NCBI RefSeq assembly: GCF_002029235.1
Contig: NZ_MZGV01000033.1
Span: 1-48,563 of the forward strand
Direction: 5' to 3'
DNA length: 48,563 bases
Origin: Clostridium oryzae
GTDB lineage: Bacteria > Bacillota > Clostridia > Clostridiales > Clostridiaceae
Part shown: positions 21,031 through 27,474 of the stretch, one piece after another
Layout: every line of letters starts with the position of its first letter
How positions within the stretch are numbered: the first letter of the stretch is position 1
Translations under genes and position numbers: made by a program
The notes under the pieces: generated by a model
Told to the model about the DNA's origin: nothing
The model's input: the letters and a program-made list of their open reading frames with translations, nothing else
Databases searched by the model: none

Positions 21031-21060
21031 TAAATAAAAAAGCCTTCCACAAAGGAAGGC
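21031..21060 (-). terminator. Attenuator terminator of the pyr leader
   Basis: A 7-bp stem GCCTTCC/GGAAGGC (21054-21060 with 21042-21048) with a 5-base loop is followed on the minus strand by a run of six T. It lies between the first PyrR-type loop and pyrB. The AAGGAAG at the 3' edge of that loop can pair with CTTCCTT of the terminator, giving an alternative antiterminator. Confidence 0.88.
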
Positions 21061-21100
21061 ATAGTTATCAAAATATAACAAGCACGTAACTATATGACTT

Positions 21101-21130
21101 CCTTACTGATCTCTCGGACCAATTTAAAGG
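21101..21130 (-). promoter_or_regulatory. PyrR-type binding loop in the pyr leader
   Basis: On the minus strand CCTTTAAAT, then TGGTC-CGAGA-GATCA (5-bp stem), then GTAAGG gives the two-tier hairpin of PyrR binding loops, with lower stem CCTT/AAGG. It lies just downstream of the predicted transcription start and about 40 bases before the attenuator. PyrR bound to UMP would stabilise it and allow termination. pyrR is not in this window. Confidence 0.75.
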
Positions 21131-21147
21131 TTCACACTTTCTAATCA

Positions 21148-21176
21148 ATAATACCATAAGGCAAATATGGTGTCAA
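21148..21176 (-). promoter_or_regulatory. SigmaA-type promoter of the pyr operon
   Basis: On the minus strand a consensus TTGACA (complement 21171-21176) and TATTAT (complement 21148-21153) are exactly 17 bases apart, ending about 215 bases before pyrB. Confidence 0.88.
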
Positions 21177-21321
21177 TTTTTATTTTACTGATAAAAACGT
21201 TGTTATATATTATAATTTAATCTATAATAATATTTATGTAATTTAGATAAATTAATAAAATTAATAAGAGCTTTTTATTTATTAATTTGTAAATTAATTG
21301 TTCTATAAAGGAGGAGAAAAT

Positions 21322-21432
21322 ATGGATCCAATGACTATTATTGTCATAGTTATAATGGCTATTTTCGTAGCTGGAGGAATATATTTAAACATAGTTGCTT
21401 CCAAAACTGGTGATAAAAAAAACAATAAATAA
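21322..21432 (+). CDS. Small membrane protein, 36 aa
   Basis: ATG preceded by AAAGGAGGAG at ideal distance. The product has a short polar start (MDPMT), one strongly hydrophobic helix (about 5-26, ending near YLNIVAS) and a lysine/asparagine-rich tail (TGDKKNNK), as expected for a single-span protein with a cytoplasmic basic tail. It is followed by a long-stemmed terminator, so it appears to be a complete single-gene unit diverging from the pyr operon. No family recognised. Confidence 0.75.
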   Translation: MDPMTIIVIVIMAIFVAGGIYLNIVASKTGDKKNNK

Positions 21433-21468
21433 TCATATATTAGTTAAATAAGCATTTTACTAGTAGCT

Positions 21469-21530
21469 AAGACTGTTATAGATTGTAATTTGGTCTTTTC
21501 TGATTACAAATACTGTGACAGTCTTTTTAT
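21469..21530 (+). terminator. Terminator after the 36-aa gene
   Basis: Outer arms AAGACTGT/ACAGTCTT (21469-21476 with 21518-21525) enclose an inner TTGTAAT/ATTACAA pairing, followed on the plus strand by TTTTTAT. It lies 36 bases past the stop. Confidence 0.8.
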
Positions 21531-21572
21531 ATGCGGTTATAATCTTATATAAAGATTACTCACCTTCCGTTT

Positions 21573-21650
21573 CACTAAAATGTTGGTAGAAGGAGGTGTG
21601 CACTTATTTTTTATTAGGCGTCTTCTTTGTTATACAAAAGTGTTGGTATA
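21573..21650. repeat. Short direct repeat, possible left end of an IS
   Basis: ACTAAAATGTTGGTAGA (from 21574) recurs about 60 bases on as ACAAAAGTGTTGGTATAGA (from 21634). The inverse of the second word reappears after the transposase (22757-22775, CAACACTTATGTG). These may be degraded terminal repeats; no clean target duplication was seen. Confidence 0.4.
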
Positions 21651-21739
21651 GATTGGGCGTATTTTATGTACAAGCTAAAAAATTTCTTTAGATGATTAAA
21701 TTTCTTTTAGATGTCAATAATCTAAATGAGGTGACCTAT

Positions 21740-22723
21740 ATGAAGTTTTTATTACACAAATCATCTATTAAAATATCCAATGCGAAAAAAATACCTTCTA
21801 TTCAATTAAATAATTTTTTTATAAACTTACTGAAGCATGAGCTTGATAAAACTATTGATATGTGTCCTCACTGCCATAGTACTAACATAATTAAGTATGG
21901 TCACTTTTCAGAAAATAAGCAGAGATATAGATGTAAGGATTGCAGAAGAACTTTTAACAAAGTAACAAATTCAATATTAAGTTATACCAAAAAAACTCTC
22001 AATGATTGGGTACAATATTTAAATTGTATGAACAATAAATTCACTATAAGAAAAAGCGCATTTCAACTTAAAATCAGCAGTACCACAGCCTTCTATTGGA
22101 GGCATAAAGTTCTCAAGGTACTTAATGATAACCTTCCTAATGCTTTAAGTGGTGTTATTGAAATTAAGACCACCTATATCAATGAAAGTTTTAAAGGTAA
22201 AAGATATCCAGATGGCAGGCGAAAAAATATTTGTATTGGGAAAAAAACTAATGATTTTAGCGATATAAAAGATCGTAGAGTATGTGTACTATGTTGTCAT
22301 GATAATTTAGGAAACACTTTTGCCAAAACGTTGTGCAGAGGTTCAATAAATTATGCCAAGGTTTCAGAGACTTTAAAATACAAAATACCTAGCAACTGTG
22401 AAATATGTACTGATAATAATATGGCTTATGTTAGCTTTGCCAAAAAGAATAACCTTAGACTTCATAAAATTACATCTATCAATCAAATTATAGAAGGAAA
22501 ATATCACATAAAAGATGCATATAATTTTAGTAATAAACTTAAAACATTAGTGTCAAAATGCAGAGGAGTATGCACAAGATATCTAAACTTTTATATATCT
22601 TGGACAAAATGGCTGTACAAAAGCAGTAAATATAATTCTATAAAGAATATCATCAATATATTAATGATAAATAAAGTAAACTTTATAAATAGAGATTTAA
22701 ATAGTATAGGAGAACTTGGCTAG
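21740..22723 (+). CDS. IS1595/ISXO2-like transposase with altered catalytic motif
   Basis: 327 aa. The N-terminal zinc ribbon has Cys42, Cys45, Cys65 and Cys68 (CPHCHS, CKDCRRTF), followed by a helix-turn-helix region and a domain resembling the ISXO2-like DDE domain. In active relatives the first catalytic residue lies in a VE(I/V)DETY motif; here it reads IEIKTTY (Lys143), so the acidic residue is lost. The later region TDNNMAY (Asp225) keeps its Asp, and the usual HxQN-type motif reads HIKDAYN. An in-frame ATG at 21692 is possible, but GAGGTG lies seven bases before 21740. The ORF is unbroken, so it is either recently inactivated or kept for binding. Confidence 0.8.
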   Translation: MKFLLHKSSIKISNAKKIPSIQLNNFFINLLKHELDKTIDMCPHCHSTNIIKYGHFSENKQRYRCKDCRRTFNKVTNSILSYTKKTLNDWVQYLNCMNNKFTIRKSAFQLKISSTTAFYWRHKVLKVLNDNLPNALSGVIEIKTTYINESFKGKRYPDGRRKNICIGKKTNDFSDIKDRRVCVLCCHDNLGNTFAKTLCRGSINYAKVSETLKYKIPSNCEICTDNNMAYVSFAKKNNLRLHKITSINQIIEGKYHIKDAYNFSNKLKTLVSKCRGVCTRYLNFYISWTKWLYKSSKYNSIKNIINILMINKVNFINRDLNSIGELG

Positions 22724-22756
22724 ATTTGCAAAAGCTTGTACTAATCTTAGTTACCT

Positions 22757-22775
22757 AATAACAACACTTATGTGA
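22757..22775. repeat. Possible right end of the IS1595-like element
   Basis: The reverse complement of this stretch (CACATAAGTGTTGTTATTA) aligns with ACAAAAGTGTTGGTATAGA upstream of the transposase, sharing the AAGTGTTG core. It lies 34 bases past the stop. Support is limited to this one short match. Confidence 0.35.
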
Positions 22776-22844
22776 AACATTGGCTTACAGCTTATTTATA
22801 GATGCTCTGTTCCTTCACTAAATATGTATTACAACTTTGCCAAC

Positions 22845-22940
22845 TTATTTTTTCTTATCCCTTATAGACCAGAAAAATACAATAGCAAGTACTATCATTC
22901 CAAACACAGTATACACTACAAGTCTCTCATCTGTACTCAT
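22845..22940 (-). CDS. Small membrane protein, 31 aa
   Basis: On the minus strand an ATG at 22940 with GGAAGGGG nine bases upstream encodes MSTDERLVVY, a hydrophobic helix (about 8-24, TVFGMIVLAIVFFW) and a basic tail (SIRDKKK). The architecture is the same as the 36-aa protein at 21322: one span and a lysine-rich end. It lies downstream of DUF3006 on the same strand. No family recognised. Confidence 0.7.
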   Translation of the reverse strand: MSTDERLVVYTVFGMIVLAIVFFWSIRDKKK

Positions 22941-23045
22941 AATTGTGCCCCTTCCAGTATTGTTGAAACTCAAAATAGCTTTGTCTTAACAATAATTAAT
23001 ATTAGCTATGGAGCTTTGTTTTATTCATACAGTTAAAATAATATT

Positions 23046-23258
23046 CTATTTCCATATATCTTCGGATAGTTTTTTGATATATGTTTTACGCTTCTGAGTT
23101 TCTTTCAAATCTAAAATTATTTTATCTCCATTCTTTTTTAGCACATCGCCTTCTTTAGCTTCTTTGGGGATTCGTTTCAATTCAATATTTATCATTTTTC
23201 TGTTTTCATCTTCACAAACTGCATAATCGCCTTCAAACCTATCAATTATAAACACCAT
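23046..23258 (-). CDS. DUF3006 family protein
   Basis: 70 aa with the DUF3006 pattern: an opening VFIIDRFEGDYAVCE strand pair, an IELKRIPKEAKEGDVL segment, and a charged helical tail. The fold is probably a small beta barrel; the function is unknown. AAGGAGG lies about eleven bases before the ATG. It starts 16 bases after dinB ends, so it should be on the same LexA-controlled transcript. Confidence 0.85.
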   Translation of the reverse strand: MVFIIDRFEGDYAVCEDENRKMINIELKRIPKEAKEGDVLKKNGDKIILDLKETQKRKTYIKKLSEDIWK

Positions 23259-23274
23259 ATAAAATTATTCCTCC

Positions 23275-24522
23275 TTAAGACTTGTTTTCCTGTTCATCTT
23301 TTCCTGCCATAGGGCTGATATCTGTATTAATAAAACCTGCTCTGAATATAGATTTGTTACCAAACTTTTTTCTTATTTTATCTATAGCACTATCTATGTT
23401 TTTATTCTTTTCATCCACTTTATTATTCTCTAATAAAGAAAGTTGATTGAACCGTTCAAAACAAAGACTCCCCACTCTTACTTCCAGCAGCCTGATCGGT
23501 TTTCCATTCCAAAGTTCCTTTAACAATCTGCAGCTTATATCAATAATATCATTTGTAGAATCAGTAGGATTAAGGAATTTCAGTTGTTTTGAGCTTTTCT
23601 TAAAATTGCTGTCCTTAATCGTTACTGCCACTAACCTGCAGCAATACTTACTTTCACGAAGACGAGCTGCTACAGTTTCAGCTAAAGACATTATTACTAA
23701 TCTTCCATCATTATAATTTGTTATATCAATAGAGGTAGTAGTAGAATTGCTTATGCTTTTTAAGTCTTCAGGTTTTTCTTCTACAACAGGAGAATCATCT
23801 ATACCATTAGCATACTGCCTTATCATAATACCGTACTTATGAAATTTTTCTTCTAATATATCAGCATCATAATTAGCTAGATCTTCTATAGTATGAATAT
23901 TGAGTTTACTAAATTTAAGCAGTGTAGCCTTTCCAACCATAAACAATCTTTCTATAGGTAGCGGCCACATTTTTTCTTTTACTTCCTTTGAAAATAGTGT
24001 ATGTACTTTATTAGGTTTTGTAAAATCAGATGCCATCTTTGCTAACAATTTATTATCTGCTATTCCTACATTCACGGTAAATCCAAACTGGGAATATACC
24101 TTATCTTTTATATCATATGCAAGTTTGAGTATATCAGGATATATTCGTTCCATATTAGTAAAATCTAAAAAGCATTCATCTATAGAGTACTGCTGAAACA
24201 CAGGCGTATACTGTTTTAGCATATTCATAAGCTCTTTACTTGCCTTTGCATATACATGATGCCTTGGAGGTACTACCACCAAATTATTGCATTTTCTCCT
24301 TGCTGAATAAAGCGGCTCGCCGGTGGTTACATTAAACTTTTTTGCCTGCATAGATTTTGCAAGCACTATCCCATGCCTGCTCTCCTCATCTCCTCCGATT
24401 ACAGAAGGTACAGTTCTTAAATCAAGTTCCTCTCCACGTTTTAATCTATCAACAGCCTCCCAAGATAAAAAAGCATTGTTAACATCTATATGGAATATGA
24501 TTCTATTGCCTTGGTTCATCAT
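23275..24522 (-). CDS. dinB: Y-family DNA polymerase (DinB/Pol IV-like)
   Basis: Translesion DNA polymerase, 415 aa. The palm carries HID (Asp13) and SIDE (Asp115, Glu116), the metal-binding acidic residues, followed by the thumb with VGKATLLKFSKLNI helix-hairpin-helix and a C-terminal little-finger domain. The second acidic residue usually found after the first Asp (DMD) is Asn here (IDVNNAF), as in a clostridial subgroup. No clamp-binding motif of the classic form is obvious, though LSLLEN in the C-terminal part could serve. GAGGTG precedes two ATGs. A LexA box lies inside the promoter, so it is SOS-inducible. Confidence 0.92.
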   Translation of the reverse strand: MMNQGNRIIFHIDVNNAFLSWEAVDRLKRGEELDLRTVPSVIGGDEESRHGIVLAKSMQAKKFNVTTGEPLYSARRKCNNLVVVPPRHHVYAKASKELMNMLKQYTPVFQQYSIDECFLDFTNMERIYPDILKLAYDIKDKVYSQFGFTVNVGIADNKLLAKMASDFTKPNKVHTLFSKEVKEKMWPLPIERLFMVGKATLLKFSKLNIHTIEDLANYDADILEEKFHKYGIMIRQYANGIDDSPVVEEKPEDLKSISNSTTTSIDITNYNDGRLVIMSLAETVAARLRESKYCCRLVAVTIKDSNFKKSSKQLKFLNPTDSTNDIIDISCRLLKELWNGKPIRLLEVRVGSLCFERFNQLSLLENNKVDEKNKNIDSAIDKIRKKFGNKSIFRAGFINTDISPMAGKDEQENKS

Positions 24523-24554
24523 ATATGTTCACCTCGTACCAAACTAATATATTT

Positions 24555-24583
24555 AGTATACAGAACATGCGTTCTTTTGTAAA
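24555..24583 (-). promoter_or_regulatory. dinB promoter with LexA box in the spacer
   Basis: On the minus strand TTTACA (complement 24578-24583) and TATACT (complement 24555-24560) are 17 bases apart. The spacer contains the palindrome AGAACGCATGTTCT (24562-24575), matching the Gram-positive SOS box GAAC-N4-GTTC. LexA bound there would cover the promoter. Confidence 0.9.
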
Positions 24584-24669
24584 TAGAAGCATATTTCTTT
24601 TTCTCCTATTATATAAACACTGAACAAAACATATACATATAAATAAGATGTAATTTTAGAGGTGATTTA

Positions 24670-25320
24670 ATGTATAACCTAAAACCAGAAAAATATAATT
24701 TTGGTTCCGTAAAAGGCATGTCAAAGGAACAATTAGATGAACATTATAAGCTCTATGTAGGTTACGTGAATAAGCTAAATGAAATATGGAATAAAGTTTA
24801 TATTCCTGCTAATTATACTGACAGTAATCCTACGTACTCAAATATGAGAAGTTTAAAATTAGGAGAAACATATGCTTTAGATGGCGTAAAGCTTCATGAA
24901 CTGTATTTTGAAAACATGACTAATGGAAATACTCAGCCCTCTGGACACTTACTAAATTCAATCAAAAGTCAATTTTCTTCATATGATAATTTTATTTCAT
25001 ATTTAACAAATGTTGCTCTATCAGTAAGAGGATGGGCTATCCTTACTTTAGATTCAATAGATAGTAAACTTCATATAATAGGAAGCGATGCACATGATGT
25101 AGGAGCTGTATGGATGAGCTGCCCTATATTAGTCCTTGATGTATATGAGCATGCCTACTTTATGGATTTTGGAACAAATAGGAGAAAATATATAACAACA
25201 TTTATCAATAACATTAACTGGAAAGTTCTAAACGATAGATTTGATAGGTACCTTGCTTCGATGGGTTCAATAAAGACAAATAATTATGAATTTGTAGATT
25301 CTAGATCAATAAATAACTAA
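24670..25320 (+). CDS. Fe/Mn-type superoxide dismutase-like protein
   Basis: 216 aa with the Fe/Mn SOD arrangement: N-terminal helical hairpin with His25 (DEHYKLYV) and His76 (KLHELYF), C-terminal domain with Asp157 and His161 (LDVYEHAYFMDFG). All four metal ligands are present. It differs from textbook SODs by GWAIL in place of GWGWL and by an unusually long C-terminal tail, features of a clostridial branch. It would detoxify superoxide in the cytosol; activity is inferred. GAGGTG lies before the ATG. It diverges from dinB. Confidence 0.85.
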   Translation: MYNLKPEKYNFGSVKGMSKEQLDEHYKLYVGYVNKLNEIWNKVYIPANYTDSNPTYSNMRSLKLGETYALDGVKLHELYFENMTNGNTQPSGHLLNSIKSQFSSYDNFISYLTNVALSVRGWAILTLDSIDSKLHIIGSDAHDVGAVWMSCPILVLDVYEHAYFMDFGTNRRKYITTFINNINWKVLNDRFDRYLASMGSIKTNNYEFVDSRSINN

Positions 25321-25321
25321 T

Positions 25322-25377
25322 AAAAAAGGGACGTATAAACTTTGTAAGCAAAATGCCTTCTAAGATTATACGTTCCC
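25322..25377 (-). terminator. Terminator for the gtrA-29 aa unit
   Basis: Arms GGGACGTATAA (25328-25338) and TTATACGTTCCC (25366-25377) pair with one bulge. On the minus strand they are followed by six U (complement of 25322-25327). It ends minus-strand transcription just before the SOD-like gene. Confidence 0.82.
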
Positions 25378-25382
25378 ATACT

Positions 25383-25472
25383 CTACTTTTCGCTATACTT
25401 ACTTAGTAATTTTTGTAGTTCCTGAGCATCTAACAATTTTTGCTTTATAATATCCTCTACTGTCAAGTCCAT
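25383..25472 (-). CDS. Small ORF, 29 aa
   Basis: On the minus strand an ATG at 25472 with GAGGAG about seven bases upstream encodes MDLTVEDIIKQ and an amphipathic helix rich in Leu, Gln and Lys (KLLDAQELQKLLSKYSEK). It stops six bases before a strong terminator, which supports expression. It is 87 bases downstream of gtrA on the same strand. It could be a small helix-forming regulator or the rest of a larger protein. No family recognised. Confidence 0.6.
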   Translation of the reverse strand: MDLTVEDIIKQKLLDAQELQKLLSKYSEK

Positions 25473-25559
25473 TCCTATACTCCTCTATATAAATGATTTA
25501 GCCTCAAGATTATTTTTCCCGTGTACAAAACTTTTATTCTTTTTATATCTGTTGATTTT

Positions 25560-25988
25560 CTATCTTTTCGCACCAGACTTTCTAAAAATAAATAGTTTGC
25601 TGAATACATAATTAAGAATAACTACTCCTACATTAGCTATTACTTTTGCCACAATATCATTTAAGTTCAGAATTGATATAGAAACAACCATGACTGCAAG
25701 ATCAAAGAAACCAGATAACAATCTGCACGAAACGAACGATATAAATTCTTTAGTTATTCCTTTTATCGTCCTCTCATCACTGTAAAATACATATTTTCTA
25801 TTGGTAATATAAGCAAAAAGTACAGATAATACCCAAGCGATTGTATTACTAAATACATAATTTAAATTAATTACTCTCTCCAAAAGTCCATATGTTACAA
25901 AGTTAACTATTGTAGTTGCAACACCAAAAAATAAATATGCTATAATTTCCTGATATTTAGTCATTAGTTTCATTATTTGCTTATACAT
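25560..25988 (-). CDS. GtrA family membrane protein (lipid-linked sugar flippase-like)
   Basis: 142 aa with four predicted membrane helices: EIIAYLFFGVATTIVNF, VFSNTIAWVLSVLFAYI, a third through LSGFFDLAVMVVSISIL and a fourth near VIANVGVVILNYVFSK. The conserved TNRKYVF loop after helix 2 is typical of GtrA proteins, thought to flip undecaprenyl-phosphate sugars in three-component glycosylation systems with a CsbB/GtrB glycosyltransferase and a GT-C enzyme. Both other components occur twice at 35-43 kb. A longer reading from 26093 has no ribosome binding site, whereas GGAAGGG precedes 25988. Role inferred. Confidence 0.85.
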   Translation of the reverse strand: MYKQIMKLMTKYQEIIAYLFFGVATTIVNFVTYGLLERVINLNYVFSNTIAWVLSVLFAYITNRKYVFYSDERTIKGITKEFISFVSCRLLSGFFDLAVMVVSISILNLNDIVAKVIANVGVVILNYVFSKLFIFRKSGAKR

Positions 25989-26454
25989 TTCATCTTCCCT
26001 TCCTAATGCAAAAATAACCTTATGGGTTAAGTTATATAGGGATTTTCCTGTATAATTATAAGCATATAGCCATATGCTGTCAACAACCAGCATATGAAGG
26101 CCGTGTTATTTTCTAAATTTATTTTAATAAAGGGTAATACAGTTGGTAAGGGTGGTAACCAACTGTATTATATATCGTTTTACAGATATAAAAAGCTTAT
26201 GAACTTATAATATCTAATATTTTTGTCAACTATATGACAGTTTTGAGTATTATTTGTTAACGAATCAAAAACTTAAAAATTTTAGTATAGTTTATTCACT
26301 ATAAACTTATCGCAATCATATGTTATTACTATAATAATCTTTATTACTTAGAAAGAGCTTGATACAACTACCTAATACCAAACGTGTCTCATATAGTATG
26401 AGCATTTGTATATAAGTTTATATAGTATAAGCAATAAAAAAGAAGGTGACCATC
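25989..26454. other. Spacer between gtrA and the DUF11 genes, with hairpins
   Basis: No supported gene. It holds a 9-bp inverted repeat CATATGCTG/CAGCATATG (26071-26079 with 26088-26096) and a perfect 13-bp hairpin (26135-26147 with 26158-26170). A short CTCATA/TATGAG hairpin lies near 26389-26403, where CATATAGTA matches the CATAnnnTA form of sporulation sigma -10 elements. That hint is weak because no matching -35 was found. Confidence 0.5.
26135..26170. repeat. Perfect 13-bp hairpin in the gtrA-DUF11 spacer
   Basis: Arms TAATACAGTTGGT and ACCAACTGTATTA enclose AAGGGTGGTA. No strong U-run follows on either strand, so it is not a standard terminator. It may be the end of the gtrA leader or a remnant of an inserted element. 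Confidence 0.7.
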
Positions 26455-26829
26455 TTGTCCATAGTAACAAACAAGGCTACTGCTAAAGGAACAAACACTC
26501 TTTTAGCAAGCGGAAATGCAGCAGTTACAGTAAATGATGCTGAAACAACATTAAACGTAACCAGTAGTGTTTCACCTCTTGTGCTATTAGTAGGTGAAAC
26601 ACTTATATATACTATAACTGTTACTAATACAGGCGATGCAACAGCTACGGATGTCATAGTTGAAGATACTGCTCCTCCACAAATCAGTTTTAATTTTACA
26701 AACGCATCTACTACTGCTGGAACTATTGATTCATCATCAAACACAAACTATATAAAGGTTAATGTCGGCGACTTAAATTCAGCCTCTTCCGCTATAATAA
26801 CAATACCTGCTTCTGCGATATCAACTTAG
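26455..26829 (+). CDS. DUF11 domain protein without signal peptide
   Basis: 124 aa from a TTG at 26455, with AAGGTG six bases upstream; a GTG at 26446 is also in frame but overlaps that SD. The body is one DUF11-type beta-sandwich: LLVGETLIYTITVTNTGDA, then ATDVIVEDTAP, then a DLNSASSAIITIPA ending. Serine, threonine and small residues dominate. DUF11 domains are common in surface and spore-surface proteins, yet no signal peptide, anchor or sortase motif is present. The next gene encodes a related domain, so the two may form a pair. Function unknown. Confidence 0.75.
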   Translation: MSIVTNKATAKGTNTLLASGNAAVTVNDAETTLNVTSSVSPLVLLVGETLIYTITVTNTGDATATDVIVEDTAPPQISFNFTNASTTAGTIDSSSNTNYIKVNVGDLNSASSAIITIPASAIST

Positions 26830-26842
26830 TGGCAATAAAAAC

Positions 26843-26860
26843 CCCGGGGTTAAACCCGGG
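26843..26860. repeat. GC-rich hairpin between the two DUF11 genes
   Basis: CCCGGG (26843-26848) and CCCGGG (26855-26860) pair across GTTAAA. All twelve stem bases are G or C in a very AT-rich neighbourhood. On the plus strand no U-run follows, so it may be a processing or translation-spacing element; on the minus strand it is followed by five T. Confidence 0.8.
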
Positions 26861-26889
26861 ATATAAATAAAAAAAGGAATGAAGTATTT

Positions 26890-27384
26890 ATGAGTAGTTC
26901 TTCTATTTGTGAAAATCTTAGGATTTTGGCTTCCGGAGTTAAGATAAAAACTAATGTTGGTTCCTCTAATGCTGAAAGAGTTAATAACCCAGATCCTATT
27001 ATCAGTATCTTTAACTCACCATGTCTTGTTATTGTCCAATGCATAAACAAGTGTATATTTAGGGTAAATGAGAATTTAACATATAATATTCGCATCATAA
27101 ATAGAAGCTCGATAGATATAACTGATTTATGCCTAATAGACATATTACCTAAAAATACTAAGCTAGTATTCTGCAATGCATCAAGTGGATATTCCGCATA
27201 CTTAAGAGATAAATTATTCTTTAAATTCTATAAAATAAAAGCTCTTTCAGCCCAGGAAATCACAATAACAGTCTTAGCAACTAAAACTGGAATGATAGAA
27301 AATTGTATTTATATTAAATCTCAGCAGCACAATAGAATATCCATTAATAACCCATCAAAGCAAATGAATATTATAGTTTCGTAA
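26890..27384 (+). CDS. Second DUF11-like protein
   Basis: 164 aa. The N-terminal 55 residues have no clear family; the rest is DUF11-like (FRVNENLTYNIRIINRSS, then CLIDILPKNTKLVF, then a KALSAQEITITVLATKTG end), the same strand pattern as the previous gene. It has more Cys, Lys and Ile and much less Thr than its neighbour. No signal peptide. AAAAGGAATGAAG lies before the ATG. A UUCG-capped terminator follows. The pair looks like one transcript. Confidence 0.7.
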   Translation: MSSSSICENLRILASGVKIKTNVGSSNAERVNNPDPIISIFNSPCLVIVQCINKCIFRVNENLTYNIRIINRSSIDITDLCLIDILPKNTKLVFCNASSGYSAYLRDKLFFKFYKIKALSAQEITITVLATKTGMIENCIYIKSQQHNRISINNPSKQMNIIVS

Positions 27385-27449
27385 AATAATTATTATGAGA
27401 ATAAAATCTCGATATACTGGTAACACTAATAATACTCCTATTTAGATTT

Positions 27450-27471
27450 GGCACCTTCGGGTGTCTTTTTT
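27450..27471 (+). terminator. UUCG-loop terminator after the DUF11 genes
   Basis: GGCACC/GGTGTC (27450-27455 with 27460-27465) with a TTCG loop is followed by six T. It also lies just beyond the end of the convergent NlpC/P60 gene. Confidence 0.9.
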
Positions 27472-27474
27472 GTA

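Noticed and set aside
22824..23036. Plus-strand open frame of 70 codons
   Set aside because: It is antisense to the 31-aa membrane protein, which has a strong SD, and shows no protein-like pattern.
25989..26093. N-terminal extension of the GtrA-like protein
   Set aside because: The extension has no ribosome binding site and starts inside an inverted repeat, whereas GGAAGGG precedes the internal ATG at 25988.
26141..26170. T-box-like AGGGTGGTAACC in a hairpin loop
   Set aside because: No stem I, specifier loop or downstream aminoacyl-tRNA or amino acid gene; only part of the core motif is present and it lies within a simple inverted repeat.
26389..26403. Sporulation-sigma -10 (CATAnnnTA) before the DUF11 genes
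   Set aside because: The motif overlaps a small palindrome, is common by chance in AT-rich DNA and has no matching -35 element.
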